Positions 9,201 through 18,158 are shown, numbered from the stretch's first letter. The stretch is DNA of 64,000 bases from DATFVA01 sp963839165 (GCA_963839165.1 CAWIUG010000011.1:261505-325504), one strand, 5' to 3'. Notes: generated from the sequence alone by a model not told the origin. Translations and numbers: made by a program.

Positions 9201-9621
9201 CATCGCTCCACACGTAATAATCACGGTAAGGACTTCCCGGTTTTGCATTACGTGCTCTCCGAAACCACTTATGCTGGTCGGATGTATGGTTGACCACCAG
9301 TTCAGTAATAACCCTTAATCCTCTTTTATGAGCTTCTTTCAGCAATCGTTTAAAGTCACGAAGAGTTCCGTAATCGGGATGGATATTAAAATAATCTGCT
9401 ATATCATAACCATCATCTTTTAAGGGAGAAGGATAGAACGGCAGAAGCCAGATTGCAGTAATACCAAGGTTCTCAAGGTAATCTAATTTTTCAACCAGTC
9501 CGTTGATATCTCCTATGCCGTCGCCATTGCTGTCGTAAAAAGATTTTATATGAAGTTCATAAATGACGGCATCCTTATACCATAAAGGATCATCTATAAG
9601 TTTGTGTATGTTTTCTGACAT
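6283..9621 (-). CDS. treS: Trehalose synthase / maltokinase fusion
   Basis: The 1112-residue protein fuses two enzymes of the GlgE pathway. Residues 1 to about 560 are a GH13 trehalose synthase (trehalose to maltose): LWYKDAVIYELHIKSF at the start, ELVVNHTSDQHKWF, the nucleophile region GVDGMRLDAVPYLYE and the acid region LLAEANQWPED. From about 580 to the end is a maltokinase (Mak/Pep2), an aminoglycoside-phosphotransferase-like fold with IRIHGDYHLGQVL (catalytic Asp region) and MIIDFEGEP (metal-binding Asp). The product, maltose 1-phosphate, is the substrate of the GlgE encoded 18 bases upstream on the same strand. The start has no clear Shine-Dalgarno, which is common in this phylum. Confidence 0.93.
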   Translation of the reverse strand: MSENIHKLIDDPLWYKDAVIYELHIKSFYDSNGDGIGDINGLVEKLDYLENLGITAIWLLPFYPSPLKDDGYDIADYFNIHPDYGTLRDFKRLLKEAHKRGLRVITELVVNHTSDQHKWFRRARNAKPGSPYRDYYVWSDDPSRYSEARIIFQDFETSNWTYDPAADAYYWHRFYSHQPDLNYDNPKVQEEILKVLDYWFGIGVDGMRLDAVPYLYEREGTNCENLPETHAFLKKLRAHVDKKFKSRMLLAEANQWPEDSVAYFGDGDESHMAFHFPVMPRLFMALRMEDRFPVINILEQTPEIPGNCQWVMFLRNHDELTLEMVTDEERDYMYRIFAQDPRARLNLGIRRRLSPLLENNKKKIELINILLFSLPGTPVIYYGDEIGMGDNYYLGDRDGVRTPMQWTADRNAGFSKANPQKLYLPVIIDSEYLYQSVNVEIQERNLSSPLWWMKRLIAMRKQSKALSRGDLKFISSDNPKILSFIRSHEEEIILVVINLSRFAQVVRLNTEELNGYTPEEMFSQNTFPYITDKPYIVTLGPYDHYWFRLVKERRYQDEIDEKTLPEMRVKKQWTEILTGENKTQLERRVLPRYLKTCRWFGGKARQLKNISIGDNLSVTFDTESASLLLLQVSYAMGAPENYVLAVSFIPEGKGEKLLKDSPQSIISRLHLPDEEGFLYDAIYGEKFRAQILNMIHKKRKIKGKIGTLASIKSKKFRSYLGESGELPESSRVLKAEQSNSSVLYGETFFLKFYRRVEEGKNPDPEMIKFLSDDQNFANVPAFAGSLEYQNNASDSRVLALLQKFTPNQGDAWTVTLDAVGRYFERVMAEKEECPVKEPNLNTIFDIHFEDVPPILQDYIGAVFFEKARLLGKRTGEMHIKLASTDNSAFAPEAFSTLYQKALYQTLYSNAKKGLNFFSAHLSKLPLAIRKEAEDILSLREKILAQYKKVLKKKISAQKIRIHGDYHLGQVLSTGDDFMIIDFEGEPVRSPGERRLKYSAFRDVGGMLRSFHYAVYSVYFQRSKIRPEDAGIMQQWIEPWFYYVSGAFLNAYRETTEGYPFIPSDKEQLNILLNVFLLDKSIYEIEYELNNRPDWVIIPMQGINLVMKQYAGQ

Positions 9622-9639
9622 ATATTAGTTTTTAATTTA

Positions 9640-11661
9640 TTACATGAAGTAGTCAAAGTCGTTTTCCCGCCGCAGCCTCCTATGAATCTTAAATATATAT
9701 GCAGGTGATTCATCCGGATCAAGTTCAACTAAGTTTTCTGCTCCCATCCACATAAACTTATTGTCATGCAGTAGCTCATGAACCAGATACGATTGTCGTT
9801 CAGGAATCCCATAGCTTTCGATCGGGATCTGCACACTTCCTCTTTGTTTATGGTAGTAGTCAAGGTTGACAACTATCAGGAGTATATTCGACAGATCGTC
9901 TGCAATCTTTCCGTAACAGAGCAGGTATTTATTATCGGTATGATAGAATTCTATATTATAGGTTGTATGAAGCGCCGCGTTCTCTTTCCTGATCCGATTG
10001 ATTTTTTTAACCGTATCTGTGATATTACCCGGTTTATTATAGTCCCATTCCTTTATCTCATATTTTTCGGAGTTTAGATACTCTTCCTTTCCCGGGATGG
10101 CTTCATTATCACAAAGCTCATAAGCGGGTCCATAAATACCATAATTAGATGAGAGAGTTGCTGCAAGAACCAGGCGGGTTATAAATGCGGGTCTGCCTCC
10201 GTATTGAAGATTCTCAGGGAGAATGTCGGGTGTATTTGTCCAGAAATTCGGTCTATAAAACTCGCGTGCCTCTTTTTTAGTAAGCTCTGTAAGATAATCC
10301 GTAAATTCATCCTGTGTATTTCTCCAGGTGAAATAAGTATACGACTGTGTAAATCCAATCTTCCCAAGCCTGTACATAACCTTTGGCCGGGTAAATGCTT
10401 CTGCCAGGAATATAACCTCAGGATTTGTCTTCTTTATTTCTTTTATCAGCCATTCCCAGAAGGGAAATGGTTTTGTATGAGGATTATCAACACGAAAAAT
10501 CCTAATTCCTTTGCCTATCCAGAATTCAACTATGCTTTTAAGCTCTTCCCAGAGTTCTCTCCAGTTTTCTGTTTCAAAATTAAGAGGGAGTACATCCTGA
10601 TATTTCTTCGGCGGGTTTTCAGCGTACTGAACCGTCCCATCGGGACGCCACCTGAACCATTCCGGATGTTCGTGTACATAAGGATGATCTGGAGAACATT
10701 GAAAGGCTATATCAATTGCAGTTTCCATTCCAAACGATTCAGCTTTTTTTACAAATGACAGAAAGTCATCCATCGAACCGAGATCAGGATTTACAGCCTT
10801 ATGACCGCCGGCTGGAGAACCTATTGCCCAGGGGCTACCGGGATCGCTCTTTTTTGCTTTTTCAGAATTATTTTTACCCTTCCTGTTAGTCTGTCCTATC
10901 GGATGAATGGGGGGAAGGTAGATTACATCGAACCCCATCTCTGCAATGTGAGGTAAGAGTTCTTCTGCATCCATAAATGTACCTGGTTTGCCATCCCTAC
11001 CGATGGAACGTGGAAAGAATTCATACCATGAACTGAAGAGGGCTTTTTTTCTCTCTACCCAGATATCATATTCCTTCTCAAATACTGTTGCCATAGCCCT
11101 GTCAGTATATTTGAACATAAGGTGCGCCATAGATTCACTCAAGGCAAGATTTGCGGCAGTCGTTACCTCATCTGGATTCTTCAACTTATCAACAGCAGTT
11201 ATCATGCTCTCTTTATCTTTCTTTGAGTGCGCCTTCGCAGCTGTCTGTTTAATCATTTCCGCACCGATCAGAAGCTCGACCTTTATATCCTGTCCAGCTT
11301 CCATCCTTTTTTTTAGATCCAGCTGCCAGGTATAAAAATGATCGACCCAGGCACGCAGGGTATAATAGTAAGTGCCGACATGCGTGACAGTAAAAATTCC
11401 CTGCCATCTGTCATTATCCGAATGCAGCATTCGTGAGGTGGTCCAGTCTTTATCTCCAGACTTTCTGTAAAGCAGTTCTGCAGAAATTGTATCATGTCCA
11501 TCGCTTATAATATCCGCAGTAACCAGTACCTGTTCCCCAGTTACTCTCTTAACAGGCAGTTCACCGCAGTTTACATTAGGTCTTACATTCTGAATTTCAA
11601 CTCTTTTTCTTCCGTCGTCTTTAATCTCTGTTCTCCTTAAGGTTGGTACTGCTGTTATCAT
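9640..11661 (-). CDS. glgE: Alpha-1,4-glucan:maltose-1-phosphate maltosyltransferase
   Basis: GlgE (GH13_3) transfers maltose from maltose 1-phosphate to alpha-1,4-glucan. The 673-residue protein starts with the N-terminal beta-sandwich domain (VNCGELPVKRVTGEQV). The barrel carries KGIRIFRVDNPHTKP (nucleophile Asp) and VIFLAEAFTRPKVM (acid region), both diagnostic of GlgE rather than other GH13 enzymes. The C-terminal domain ends with SPAYIFKIHR. It is first in a two-gene operon with the TreS-maltokinase fusion, so trehalose can be turned into a glycogen-like glucan. Confidence 0.94.
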   Translation of the reverse strand: MITAVPTLRRTEIKDDGRKRVEIQNVRPNVNCGELPVKRVTGEQVLVTADIISDGHDTISAELLYRKSGDKDWTTSRMLHSDNDRWQGIFTVTHVGTYYYTLRAWVDHFYTWQLDLKKRMEAGQDIKVELLIGAEMIKQTAAKAHSKKDKESMITAVDKLKNPDEVTTAANLALSESMAHLMFKYTDRAMATVFEKEYDIWVERKKALFSSWYEFFPRSIGRDGKPGTFMDAEELLPHIAEMGFDVIYLPPIHPIGQTNRKGKNNSEKAKKSDPGSPWAIGSPAGGHKAVNPDLGSMDDFLSFVKKAESFGMETAIDIAFQCSPDHPYVHEHPEWFRWRPDGTVQYAENPPKKYQDVLPLNFETENWRELWEELKSIVEFWIGKGIRIFRVDNPHTKPFPFWEWLIKEIKKTNPEVIFLAEAFTRPKVMYRLGKIGFTQSYTYFTWRNTQDEFTDYLTELTKKEAREFYRPNFWTNTPDILPENLQYGGRPAFITRLVLAATLSSNYGIYGPAYELCDNEAIPGKEEYLNSEKYEIKEWDYNKPGNITDTVKKINRIRKENAALHTTYNIEFYHTDNKYLLCYGKIADDLSNILLIVVNLDYYHKQRGSVQIPIESYGIPERQSYLVHELLHDNKFMWMGAENLVELDPDESPAYIFKIHRRLRRENDFDYFM

Positions 11662-11828
11662 AAAGAAAAAGCAGTTCGTTATGTATGATCCAAATCAAAA
11701 ACATAAGCTGTACCTATTAAGGATGTCCGGTTAGATCTGATGATGAGAAAATTGTAGAATTAGTATATAGAGGCTAGTTTTAAGTAACCATTTTTGAAGA
11801 TGATGAGTCTAATACATAAAACCATTGG

Positions 11829-12767
11829 ATGTATAAAATGAAAAAATTAAATATAGTGCTACTATTTACATTTATAATAGCTGTTACCGGGACCCTATCA
11901 GCATGTCATGTTGATGTAGGTTCGGATTATGGGGGAGACCTTGAAACCATACATGAAAAGACCTTTAATATTCAGCCCGGTAAAAACTTAAGAGTTGAAA
12001 CCTCAAGCGGCGATGTCACAGTAACCACCTGGGATAAATCTGAAGTTTACATTAAAGTCCTGGGTAATGAAAAAGCCAGGGACAAGGTAGACTTTTCGTT
12101 TAAGAACGACGATGATGAGGTTTCGGTCACTGCCAAAAGAGAAGGATCATTCTTCAACTGGTTCTCAAGCGGAATAAGGATGAAATTTGAAATAAAAGTG
12201 CCGGCTGAATTCAATTCAAATATAAATACTTCCGGCGGTGATATTATGATTGGGGGAATAAGCGGCAACAATAAACTGAGAACATCCGGCGGTGATGTCT
12301 GGGTTAAGAATACTGATGGCGTTCTGAAGGTGACTACATCAGGAGGTGAAATAAATCTTGATTCCAACAGCGGGCAAATGGACGTTTCAACATCTGGCGG
12401 CAACGTTAAAGCAAGAGAATTCAAAGGTGATCTTTCAGCGTCAACTTCGGGCGGCGATATCTACCTGAAGGGAAGCAATTCCAAAATCTTCGCTGAAACA
12501 TCAGGTGGTGATATCACGCTTGATTATGTAGGAATCAATAAAGGAATCGATCTTGAAACCTCAGGCGGGGATATAAAGATAAAGCTTCCTTCAGATTTTA
12601 ATGCTTCGGCCAATATGCATACATCCGGCGGAGATATCGAATGCGATCTTACTGCTAACAGGGCAAAAAGAATTTCTTCTTCCAGGTTTGAAGCCGATCT
12701 GAATGATGGAGGTGCATTTCTCACCGTAAAAACATCCGGCGGCGATATTTCTGTTAGAAAACAGTAA
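11829..12767 (+). CDS. DUF4097 repeat lipoprotein
   Basis: This 312-residue exported protein has a short basic N-terminus, a hydrophobic stretch and the lipobox LSAC near residue 26, so it is probably a lipoprotein. The rest is a DUF4097-type beta-solenoid in which a TSGGDI/TSGGEI/TSGGNV motif recurs about every 20-25 residues, at least eight times. Such repeats usually form a right-handed beta-helix surface; the family has no proven activity. A second ATG at 11838 (MKKLNIVLL) may be the true start, as it gives a more typical signal peptide. The gene stands alone and is followed by a terminator. Confidence 0.75.
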   Translation: MYKMKKLNIVLLFTFIIAVTGTLSACHVDVGSDYGGDLETIHEKTFNIQPGKNLRVETSSGDVTVTTWDKSEVYIKVLGNEKARDKVDFSFKNDDDEVSVTAKREGSFFNWFSSGIRMKFEIKVPAEFNSNINTSGGDIMIGGISGNNKLRTSGGDVWVKNTDGVLKVTTSGGEINLDSNSGQMDVSTSGGNVKAREFKGDLSASTSGGDIYLKGSNSKIFAETSGGDITLDYVGINKGIDLETSGGDIKIKLPSDFNASANMHTSGGDIECDLTANRAKRISSSRFEADLNDGGAFLTVKTSGGDISVRKQ

Positions 12768-12793
12768 CATCTCTCACAAATATATTCTCACTG

Positions 12794-12826
12794 GCGCAGA
12801 TGCTGTATCGCTTCTGCGCTTTTTTA
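12794..12826 (+). terminator. Rho-independent terminator
   Basis: The stem GCGCAGA / TCTGCGC with a 12-nt loop is followed by seven T. It lies 26 bases after the DUF4097 gene. Confidence 0.85.
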
Positions 12827-12878
12827 TTTGATATAATTGTATCAGTTTTATAGTTTTAATGAAAACAATTAAAGAAGC

Positions 12879-13337
12879 ATGAAAACTCCTTTGATATATA
12901 AATTCCTTAATGATGATGAACTTTTAAGGATAACAAACAGGATAAAGGCCGAAGAAAAACAGACGGCGGGAGAGATATGTATAAGCATAAAGGAACATCG
13001 TTCCCTTCTACAAAAAAAGAAATCAGTTAAGGAGTTAGCCCGGGAGGAATTCTTCAAACTTGGAATAGATAAAACGAGGGATAAAACCGGCATCATCATT
13101 TTCCTGCTTCTTGAAGCCCGGCAGTTCTATATCCTTGCAGATGAGGGAATTAACAAGAAAGTACCCGAAAAAACCTGGGATGCGATTAAAGATGAAATAC
13201 AGGAACATTTTATTGAGGGTAGATTTTCTGAGGGGATAATCCATGGAGTTGACCGTGTGGGTAAAATTTTGAGAGAACACTTTCCCATTAAACCTGACGA
13301 TACTAACGAAATCTCAAACCGGGTTATCCTGGAATAA
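12879..13337 (+). CDS. TPM domain protein
   Basis: The 152-residue protein has the TPM (TLP18.3/Psb32/MOLO-1) fold: an N-terminal helix followed by TAGEICISIKEH, then DKTGIIIFLLLEARQFYILADEGI, then a helical tail with IIHGVDRVGKILREHFP. It has no signal peptide or membrane helix, unlike the YgcG-type relatives, so it belongs to the soluble TPM proteins whose role is unclear. It converges on the glutathione peroxidase gene with 7 bases between stops. Confidence 0.75.
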   Translation: MKTPLIYKFLNDDELLRITNRIKAEEKQTAGEICISIKEHRSLLQKKKSVKELAREEFFKLGIDKTRDKTGIIIFLLLEARQFYILADEGINKKVPEKTWDAIKDEIQEHFIEGRFSEGIIHGVDRVGKILREHFPIKPDDTNEISNRVILE

Positions 13338-13344
13338 ATAAGAA

Positions 13345-13911
13345 TTACTTACCAAGTTCTTTCTCAATTGCAGAAGTTAGTTCTACGCTTTCCGGAGTAA
13401 CTTTGCTTCTGAACCTGGCGATTATTTTCCCATCCCTTGAGATTAAAAACTTTTCGAAGTTCCATTTAATATCGCCTTGTTCGGTAGAAGTATTAGTTGT
13501 CAGCGCAGTATAAAGAGGCGATCTATTCTTTCCGTTTACCTCAATTTTATCAAAAAGTTTAAAAGTAACGTCATACTTTGATGAGCAGAAATTCTTTATT
13601 TCTTCGTTGGTACCGGGTTCCTGACCACCGAACTGGTTGCAGGGGAAAGCCAGTATCTCGAATCCCTGGTCCTTATATTTTTTATAAATATTCTCAAGAC
13701 CCTCATACTGAGGAGTAAAGCCGCATTTACTTGCCACGTTAACAATCAGAAGCACTTTTCCTTTATATGAAGAGAGGTTAACATCCTTACCGTCCATATC
13801 CTTAACTATGATGTTACTTATATTATTATTCGCGCTGCCTCCTGCATCGCTGCCTGCGAATGAGAAAACTGATAATGCCATCAAAGTCAAAAAAGCTGAA
13901 AAATGTAACAT
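13345..13911 (-). CDS. Exported glutathione peroxidase-like peroxidase
   Basis: This thiol peroxidase of the GPx family reduces hydroperoxides, probably with thioredoxin. Visible motifs are NVASKCGFTPQYEGLE (peroxidatic Cys, not selenocysteine), FPCNQFGGQEP (catalytic Gln, plus the resolving-Cys region) and WNFEKFLI (catalytic Trp and Asn). The start at 13,911 is chosen because AAGGAG lies 7 bases upstream and it gives a clean signal peptide (LHFSAFLTLMALSVFSFAGS); the frame is open another 11 codons. The mature protein would act in the periplasm. A 188-residue length is normal once the signal is removed. Confidence 0.88.
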   Translation of the reverse strand: MLHFSAFLTLMALSVFSFAGSDAGGSANNNISNIIVKDMDGKDVNLSSYKGKVLLIVNVASKCGFTPQYEGLENIYKKYKDQGFEILAFPCNQFGGQEPGTNEEIKNFCSSKYDVTFKLFDKIEVNGKNRSPLYTALTTNTSTEQGDIKWNFEKFLISRDGKIIARFRSKVTPESVELTSAIEKELGK

Positions 13912-13963
13912 TCTGATCTCCTTTCTTAAGTAACAACAGATCAACCCTTAAAATAGTTCACAT

Positions 13964-14266
13964 TCAGCTTAAAGATCTTATTATATCGCACACCAGGCAA
14001 GAGGTCAAAGGATAGATAAGTCTATTTTTTCTATAATTGAAAAAATATTTTCCGGCGAGCTGTCCTCCGAAAAAAGCCGCTACAATTATTGGATAGGTTA
14101 AAAGATGAAAACCGAGCCCCGACATCAGCCTGACAGCTATTACTAAAGGTACCGGGAGATGAATTGCAAGAACCCACTGCAAGGAAAATTTTTTAACATT
14201 TGCCCTCCAGTATCCGAAGGGCAAATTCAGAATTAGAACAGAAACAGCCGCAAAAATTAAATTCAT
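13964..14266 (-). CDS. Small membrane protein
   Basis: This 100-residue protein has three likely membrane segments (residues about 3-20, 30-48 and 52-72) and a short basic tail ending CLVCDIIRSLS. The sequence LSLQWVLAIHLPVPLVIAVR-like core is reminiscent of small conserved membrane proteins of this phylum, but I do not recognise a named family. It lies 16 bases after pta on the same strand and probably shares its transcript. No function is proposed. Confidence 0.6.
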   Translation of the reverse strand: MNLIFAAVSVLILNLPFGYWRANVKKFSLQWVLAIHLPVPLVIAVRLMSGLGFHLLTYPIIVAAFFGGQLAGKYFFNYRKNRLIYPLTSCLVCDIIRSLS

Positions 14267-14282
14267 ATAATAAAAATTACAG

Positions 14283-15260
14283 TTAACTCATCAATGCTGC
14301 AATGGCAGAAGTATTCACTATATCATCAACGCTGCATCCGCGGCTCAGATCGAAGAACGGTCTTTTCAACCCCTGCACAACGGGACCGATAGCTTCAGCC
14401 TTTCCGAGTCGCTGTGCTATCTTATAGCCTATATTTCCGGCATTAAGATCGGGAAAGATAAGCACATTTGCCCTTCCTGCAACAGTGCTTCCAGGGGCCT
14501 TTTTCCTTCCTATCGAGTCGATAATAGCAGCATCAAACTGCAGCTCTCCATCAATATTAAGTTCGGGATGTTTCTTTCTTACAAGCTCAGTAGCCTGAAT
14601 TACCTTATCAATCGCCTCGTGTCCGGCACTTCCTTTTGTTGAGAAAGACAGCATTGCAATATACGGCTCTTCTCCTGTGAGCTTCTGATGATTTATGGCT
14701 GTGGATACAGCTATATCTGCAAGCTGCTCGACATCAGGTGCGGGAACAACTGCGCAATCGGCGAAGCTGTATGTTTTATCAGGCATGACCATCAGAAAGA
14801 AGCTTGATACTGTGGATATACCCTCAGGCATTCCTATACACTGAATCCCCGCTCTCAGAACATCTGCTGTGGAAGCTGAGGATCCGGCAACACTGCCGTC
14901 CGCCATTGATTCCTTCACCATCATAGCTCCGAAGAACAGATCCTTTTTCATAGTATCCCTGGCTGCTTCAATAGTAATTCCCTTTTTCTTTCTAAGGTTA
15001 AAATAGATATTTGTAAAATCGCTGAGTTTGTCGGATTTCTCAGGATCAATTATTCTAACCCCCTGCAGCTCACAGCCTAAGTCCCTGGCTTTTGAAAGTA
15101 CTTTTCCCTCATTCCCTATTGTGATAACCGATGCTATATTTCCTTTCGACAAAATCTCTGCTGCTTTAATTACCCTCTCGTCGTGAGATTCGGGTAAAAC
15201 TATAGTTCTTTTACTTGCGGAAGCCTTATTTATAATGTCTTCCATTAATTTGTTGCTCAT
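14283..15260 (-). CDS. pta: Phosphate acetyltransferase
   Basis: Pta interconverts acetyl-CoA and acetyl phosphate. The 325-residue protein is the short catalytic form (PTA_PTB domain only), with VLPESHDERVIKAAEIL at the N-terminus, MVKESMADGSVAGSSAST in the active-site region and VLIFPDLNAGNIGYKIAQRL near the C-terminus. The start at 15,260 is supported by GGGAG 7 bases upstream; the frame continues another 11 codons. No acetate kinase gene is adjacent. Confidence 0.93.
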   Translation of the reverse strand: MSNKLMEDIINKASASKRTIVLPESHDERVIKAAEILSKGNIASVITIGNEGKVLSKARDLGCELQGVRIIDPEKSDKLSDFTNIYFNLRKKKGITIEAARDTMKKDLFFGAMMVKESMADGSVAGSSASTADVLRAGIQCIGMPEGISTVSSFFLMVMPDKTYSFADCAVVPAPDVEQLADIAVSTAINHQKLTGEEPYIAMLSFSTKGSAGHEAIDKVIQATELVRKKHPELNIDGELQFDAAIIDSIGRKKAPGSTVAGRANVLIFPDLNAGNIGYKIAQRLGKAEAIGPVVQGLKRPFFDLSRGCSVDDIVNTSAIAALMS

Positions 15261-15491
15261 TATTTTTCTCCCATTTTCTAAAAAAGACAACATTTAAAAT
15301 TACGAAAATAGGACCAGAAATAAGACAGGGAATAAAATAGCTCTCATCTACGGCTAAATTCTTTGACTTATTAACTATTATTTTTATTATAACAGACTAA
15401 TATTTAATAATAGTTCGGGTATACCTAATACAGCCTGATTATCGTTGATTTTTCCCTAAAAAAAGGATAGATTCACACTCTTAATTTTGTC

Positions 15492-16193
15492 ATGATTACT
15501 GAAAATATTAAATCACTGCAGCAAAGAATTGAACAAAAATGTTCCGGGGTCAACAGGAAGAGCAGTGAAATAAAACTCATAGCAGTTTCAAAGACATTTG
15601 GTGCAGAGGATATTGAAAAAGTATTTAATGAAGGACTCAGGGATTTTGGTGAAAATAAAGCACAGGAATTATCTGCAAAATACGAACTGCTCGGCAATAA
15701 GATAACCTGGCATTTTATTGGACACCTCCAGAGAAATAAGGTGCGCAATGTAGTTCCTAATGCAGCTTATATTCACTCTGTAGATTCTCTTCAGCTTGCT
15801 TCTGAAATAAACAAGTACGCTGCAAGGAATAATAAGATTCAGAAAATTCTTCTACAGGTTAAAACATCCGGGGAGGAATCAAAATTCGGAGTTCAAGATA
15901 AGAATGAACTCATCGACCTTGTCCGTTACTGCAGTGAATTCTCTAATATTGCGCTTGAAGGCTTGATGACGATTGCCCCACTTACGGAAGATGAAAAACT
16001 TATAAGGCAAAGTTTCAGGCAAATGCGTAAATTGAGAGATGAATTAAATTCACAAGGCTTTGGCCTGAAGGAACTCTCTATGGGTATGACATCAGACTTT
16101 GAAATAGCAATTGAGGAAGGTGCAACTATGCTGAGAATCGGTTCCGCTATTTTTGGTGAAAGAGACTATTCAAAAGATTGGAAAGATTCATGA
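15492..16193 (+). CDS. PLP homeostasis protein, YggS/PROSC family
   Basis: This 233-residue protein of the PLP-binding barrel family (YggS/PLPBP) buffers free pyridoxal 5'-phosphate and has no known catalytic reaction. Motifs: LIAVSKTF with the PLP lysine, FGENKAQEL, WHFIGHLQRNK, LEGLMTIAPL and LSMGMTSDFEIAIEEGATMLRIGSAIFG (in parts). It opens a tight gene run; its stop overlaps the next start in ATGA. The neighbour is a DivIVA-like protein, an association also seen in Gram-positive yggS-sepF-divIVA clusters. Confidence 0.92.
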   Translation: MITENIKSLQQRIEQKCSGVNRKSSEIKLIAVSKTFGAEDIEKVFNEGLRDFGENKAQELSAKYELLGNKITWHFIGHLQRNKVRNVVPNAAYIHSVDSLQLASEINKYAARNNKIQKILLQVKTSGEESKFGVQDKNELIDLVRYCSEFSNIALEGLMTIAPLTEDEKLIRQSFRQMRKLRDELNSQGFGLKELSMGMTSDFEIAIEEGATMLRIGSAIFGERDYSKDWKDS

Positions 16194-16726
16194 AAATTTC
16201 TCCGATCAGTATTAAAAAGCAGGAATTCAATAAATCCTTCAGGGGTTATGATGCTGAAGAAGTTCAGGCATTTCTTGAAAAACTCGCTGACGAATTCGAT
16301 GATCTTCAGAAGGAGAATGAAAATTATAAGGAAGAGCTTGAAAATGCTAATGTACACCTGGTTGAGTTCCGCAGGATAGAAAAAAATCTACAGGACACGC
16401 TTCTCAAAGCCCAGGAATCATCATCGAAGGCAATTGACTCTGTTAAAAAACAGACCAACTTAATGGTTAAAGAGGCAGAGATTAAAGCTAACCAGATCCT
16501 TGAAAAAGCCAGAGAAAATGCGAATGAAATTAGAGACGCAGTAATAAAGCTCAGGGAAGAGCGCAATCTCCTGATTTCTAAATTAAGAGCGATGATTGAT
16601 TCGCAATCTCATCTCTTTGAAGTTAAGGTTAAAGAAGCCGGTGAGGAAAATCCCGTCGTTAAAAAGTCTGAACGCGCAAGTAAAGTCGATATAAATGTCG
16701 ATGATATAGTAAACAAAATTTTATAA
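16190..16726 (+). CDS. DivIVA-like coiled-coil protein
   Basis: The 178-residue protein begins MKISPISIKKQEFNKSFRGY, the membrane-binding N-terminal DivIVA signature (xPxDIxxxxFxxxxRGYxxxEV), followed by DAEEVQAFLEKLADE and a long coiled coil to about residue 135. DivIVA proteins bind curved membranes and scaffold division or polar complexes. The start at 16,190 overlaps the upstream stop (ATGA), which suggests coupled translation. The tail is charged. In this phylum the role is not established. Confidence 0.82.
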   Translation: MKISPISIKKQEFNKSFRGYDAEEVQAFLEKLADEFDDLQKENENYKEELENANVHLVEFRRIEKNLQDTLLKAQESSSKAIDSVKKQTNLMVKEAEIKANQILEKARENANEIRDAVIKLREERNLLISKLRAMIDSQSHLFEVKVKEAGEENPVVKKSERASKVDINVDDIVNKIL

Positions 16727-17547
16727 TGAGCGAACTTAAAACTAAAATAGACGAAACCCTTACGGTCATCCGAAAAATTACCGGGGAAATTTACTCCGTA
16801 GGAATAATTCTGGGCACCGGCTTAGGTGGGCTCGTAAGGGAAATAGATATTGTACATGAAATCAGTTACGGCGACCTTCCGCATTTTCCCCTCTCAACAG
16901 TTGAATCTCATGAGGGCAAGCTGATCTTCGGTAAGATAAACGGGAAAAATGTTGTGGCAATGCAGGGACGCTTTCATTATTATGAAGGCTACACGATGCA
17001 GCAGATAACATACCCTGTACGTTTAATGAAATATCTGGGAGTTAAGACACTTCTTGTTTCAAATGCCTGCGGAGGAATGAACCCCCAATACCGTCGCGGC
17101 GATATTATGCTGATGGCAGATCATATAAACCTGCTTGGCGATAACCCGCTTATCGGAAAAAATGAAGATGAGCTGGGTCCAAGGTTTCCGGATATGAGTG
17201 AACCATATAATAACGCACTTATTTCCCTTGCTGAGGCAATCGCTCTGGAACATAAGATTAAGCTTCAGAAGGGCGTCTATATTGCGGTTCCAGGCCCTAA
17301 CCTTGAAACAAGAGCCGAATACCGTTTTTTACGATCTACCGGTGCGGATGTGGTTGGGATGTCGACAATTCCGGAGAATATAGTAGCAAATCATATGGGG
17401 ATGAAGGTACTGGGAATCAGTATTGTTACAGATGAATGTTTTCCCGAAACTCTCAAACCTGTAAATGTTGAAGAGATCATAGCGGCTGCTATGGAAGCGG
17501 AACCGAAAATGACCTTAATAATGAAAGAGGTTATAAAAAAATTATAA
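16726..17547 (+). CDS. Purine nucleoside phosphorylase, trimeric type
   Basis: This 273-residue enzyme splits purine nucleosides with phosphate to base and ribose 1-phosphate (PNP/MTAP family I). Motifs: GIILGTGLGGL (phosphate loop), ESHEGKLIFGKINGK, MQGRFHYYEGY (His and Tyr), SNACGGMNP and the region with VVGMSTIPENIVANHMGM containing the base- and ribose-contacting Met. The start codon shares one base with the previous stop (TAATG), and the same arrangement links it to the next gene. Confidence 0.93.
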   Translation: MSELKTKIDETLTVIRKITGEIYSVGIILGTGLGGLVREIDIVHEISYGDLPHFPLSTVESHEGKLIFGKINGKNVVAMQGRFHYYEGYTMQQITYPVRLMKYLGVKTLLVSNACGGMNPQYRRGDIMLMADHINLLGDNPLIGKNEDELGPRFPDMSEPYNNALISLAEAIALEHKIKLQKGVYIAVPGPNLETRAEYRFLRSTGADVVGMSTIPENIVANHMGMKVLGISIVTDECFPETLKPVNVEEIIAAAMEAEPKMTLIMKEVIKKL

Positions 17548-18158
17548 TGGAAAAAAGACCATTACACAATTATGTAACCCCCGTGCTTCTCGGTGTTCTT
17601 ATGTTTGCATCGAATTTTATAAACACCGGAATATTCCGGTTTGGTGGAAATGACTTTGCCGTCTGGTTTGTAATTTCACTCCTCAGTTTTGCCTGTGGAT
17701 ATTATATAAATAAGGTATTCGGCTGGCATAATGGAGGCAAGGTGATATTTTCAATTATTATTGCTGCTACTGTAATAAGCATACTGGTAATTTCCTTTTT
17801 CAGAGAATATTTTGCTGCTAATGAATTATTGACTGAAAATCTGATCCTTTACAGTCTCAGAAATATTACTCTGGGTTCTATGGCCCTTTTCGGGATGGCA
17901 GTGGATGAGGTGCTGCATCGGGAAAGGGAGGCTTCGCTCCTGAATCAGAAACTTAAGATGTACGAAGAACAGCTTCAGAATGCCAGGAAAGAAGCCGAGG
18001 TTGAACTACGTGAAGCAAAAGTACAGGCTGAAAAAATAATTAACGACGCGCAGGCTACAGCAAAAAATACAATCCTAAAAAAGGAAAGAATAGAAAGTGA
18101 ACTTAAAGAGTTCATTCAGGCTGAAAAAGAATTGATTAAAAGATACGAGGAATCCTGA
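17547..18158 (+). CDS. Membrane protein with C-terminal coiled coil
   Basis: This 203-residue protein has four predicted membrane segments within the first 120 residues (for example LGVLMFASNFINTGIF, VWFVISLLSFACGYYI and VIFSIIIAATVISILVI). A cytoplasmic coiled coil of about 75 residues follows, rich in E, A, Q and K, resembling an ATP synthase b-type or DivIVA-like rod. No family is recognised. It sits between pnp and ileS in the same operon with a TAATG junction. Confidence 0.7.
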   Translation: MEKRPLHNYVTPVLLGVLMFASNFINTGIFRFGGNDFAVWFVISLLSFACGYYINKVFGWHNGGKVIFSIIIAATVISILVISFFREYFAANELLTENLILYSLRNITLGSMALFGMAVDEVLHREREASLLNQKLKMYEEQLQNARKEAEVELREAKVQAEKIINDAQATAKNTILKKERIESELKEFIQAEKELIKRYEES

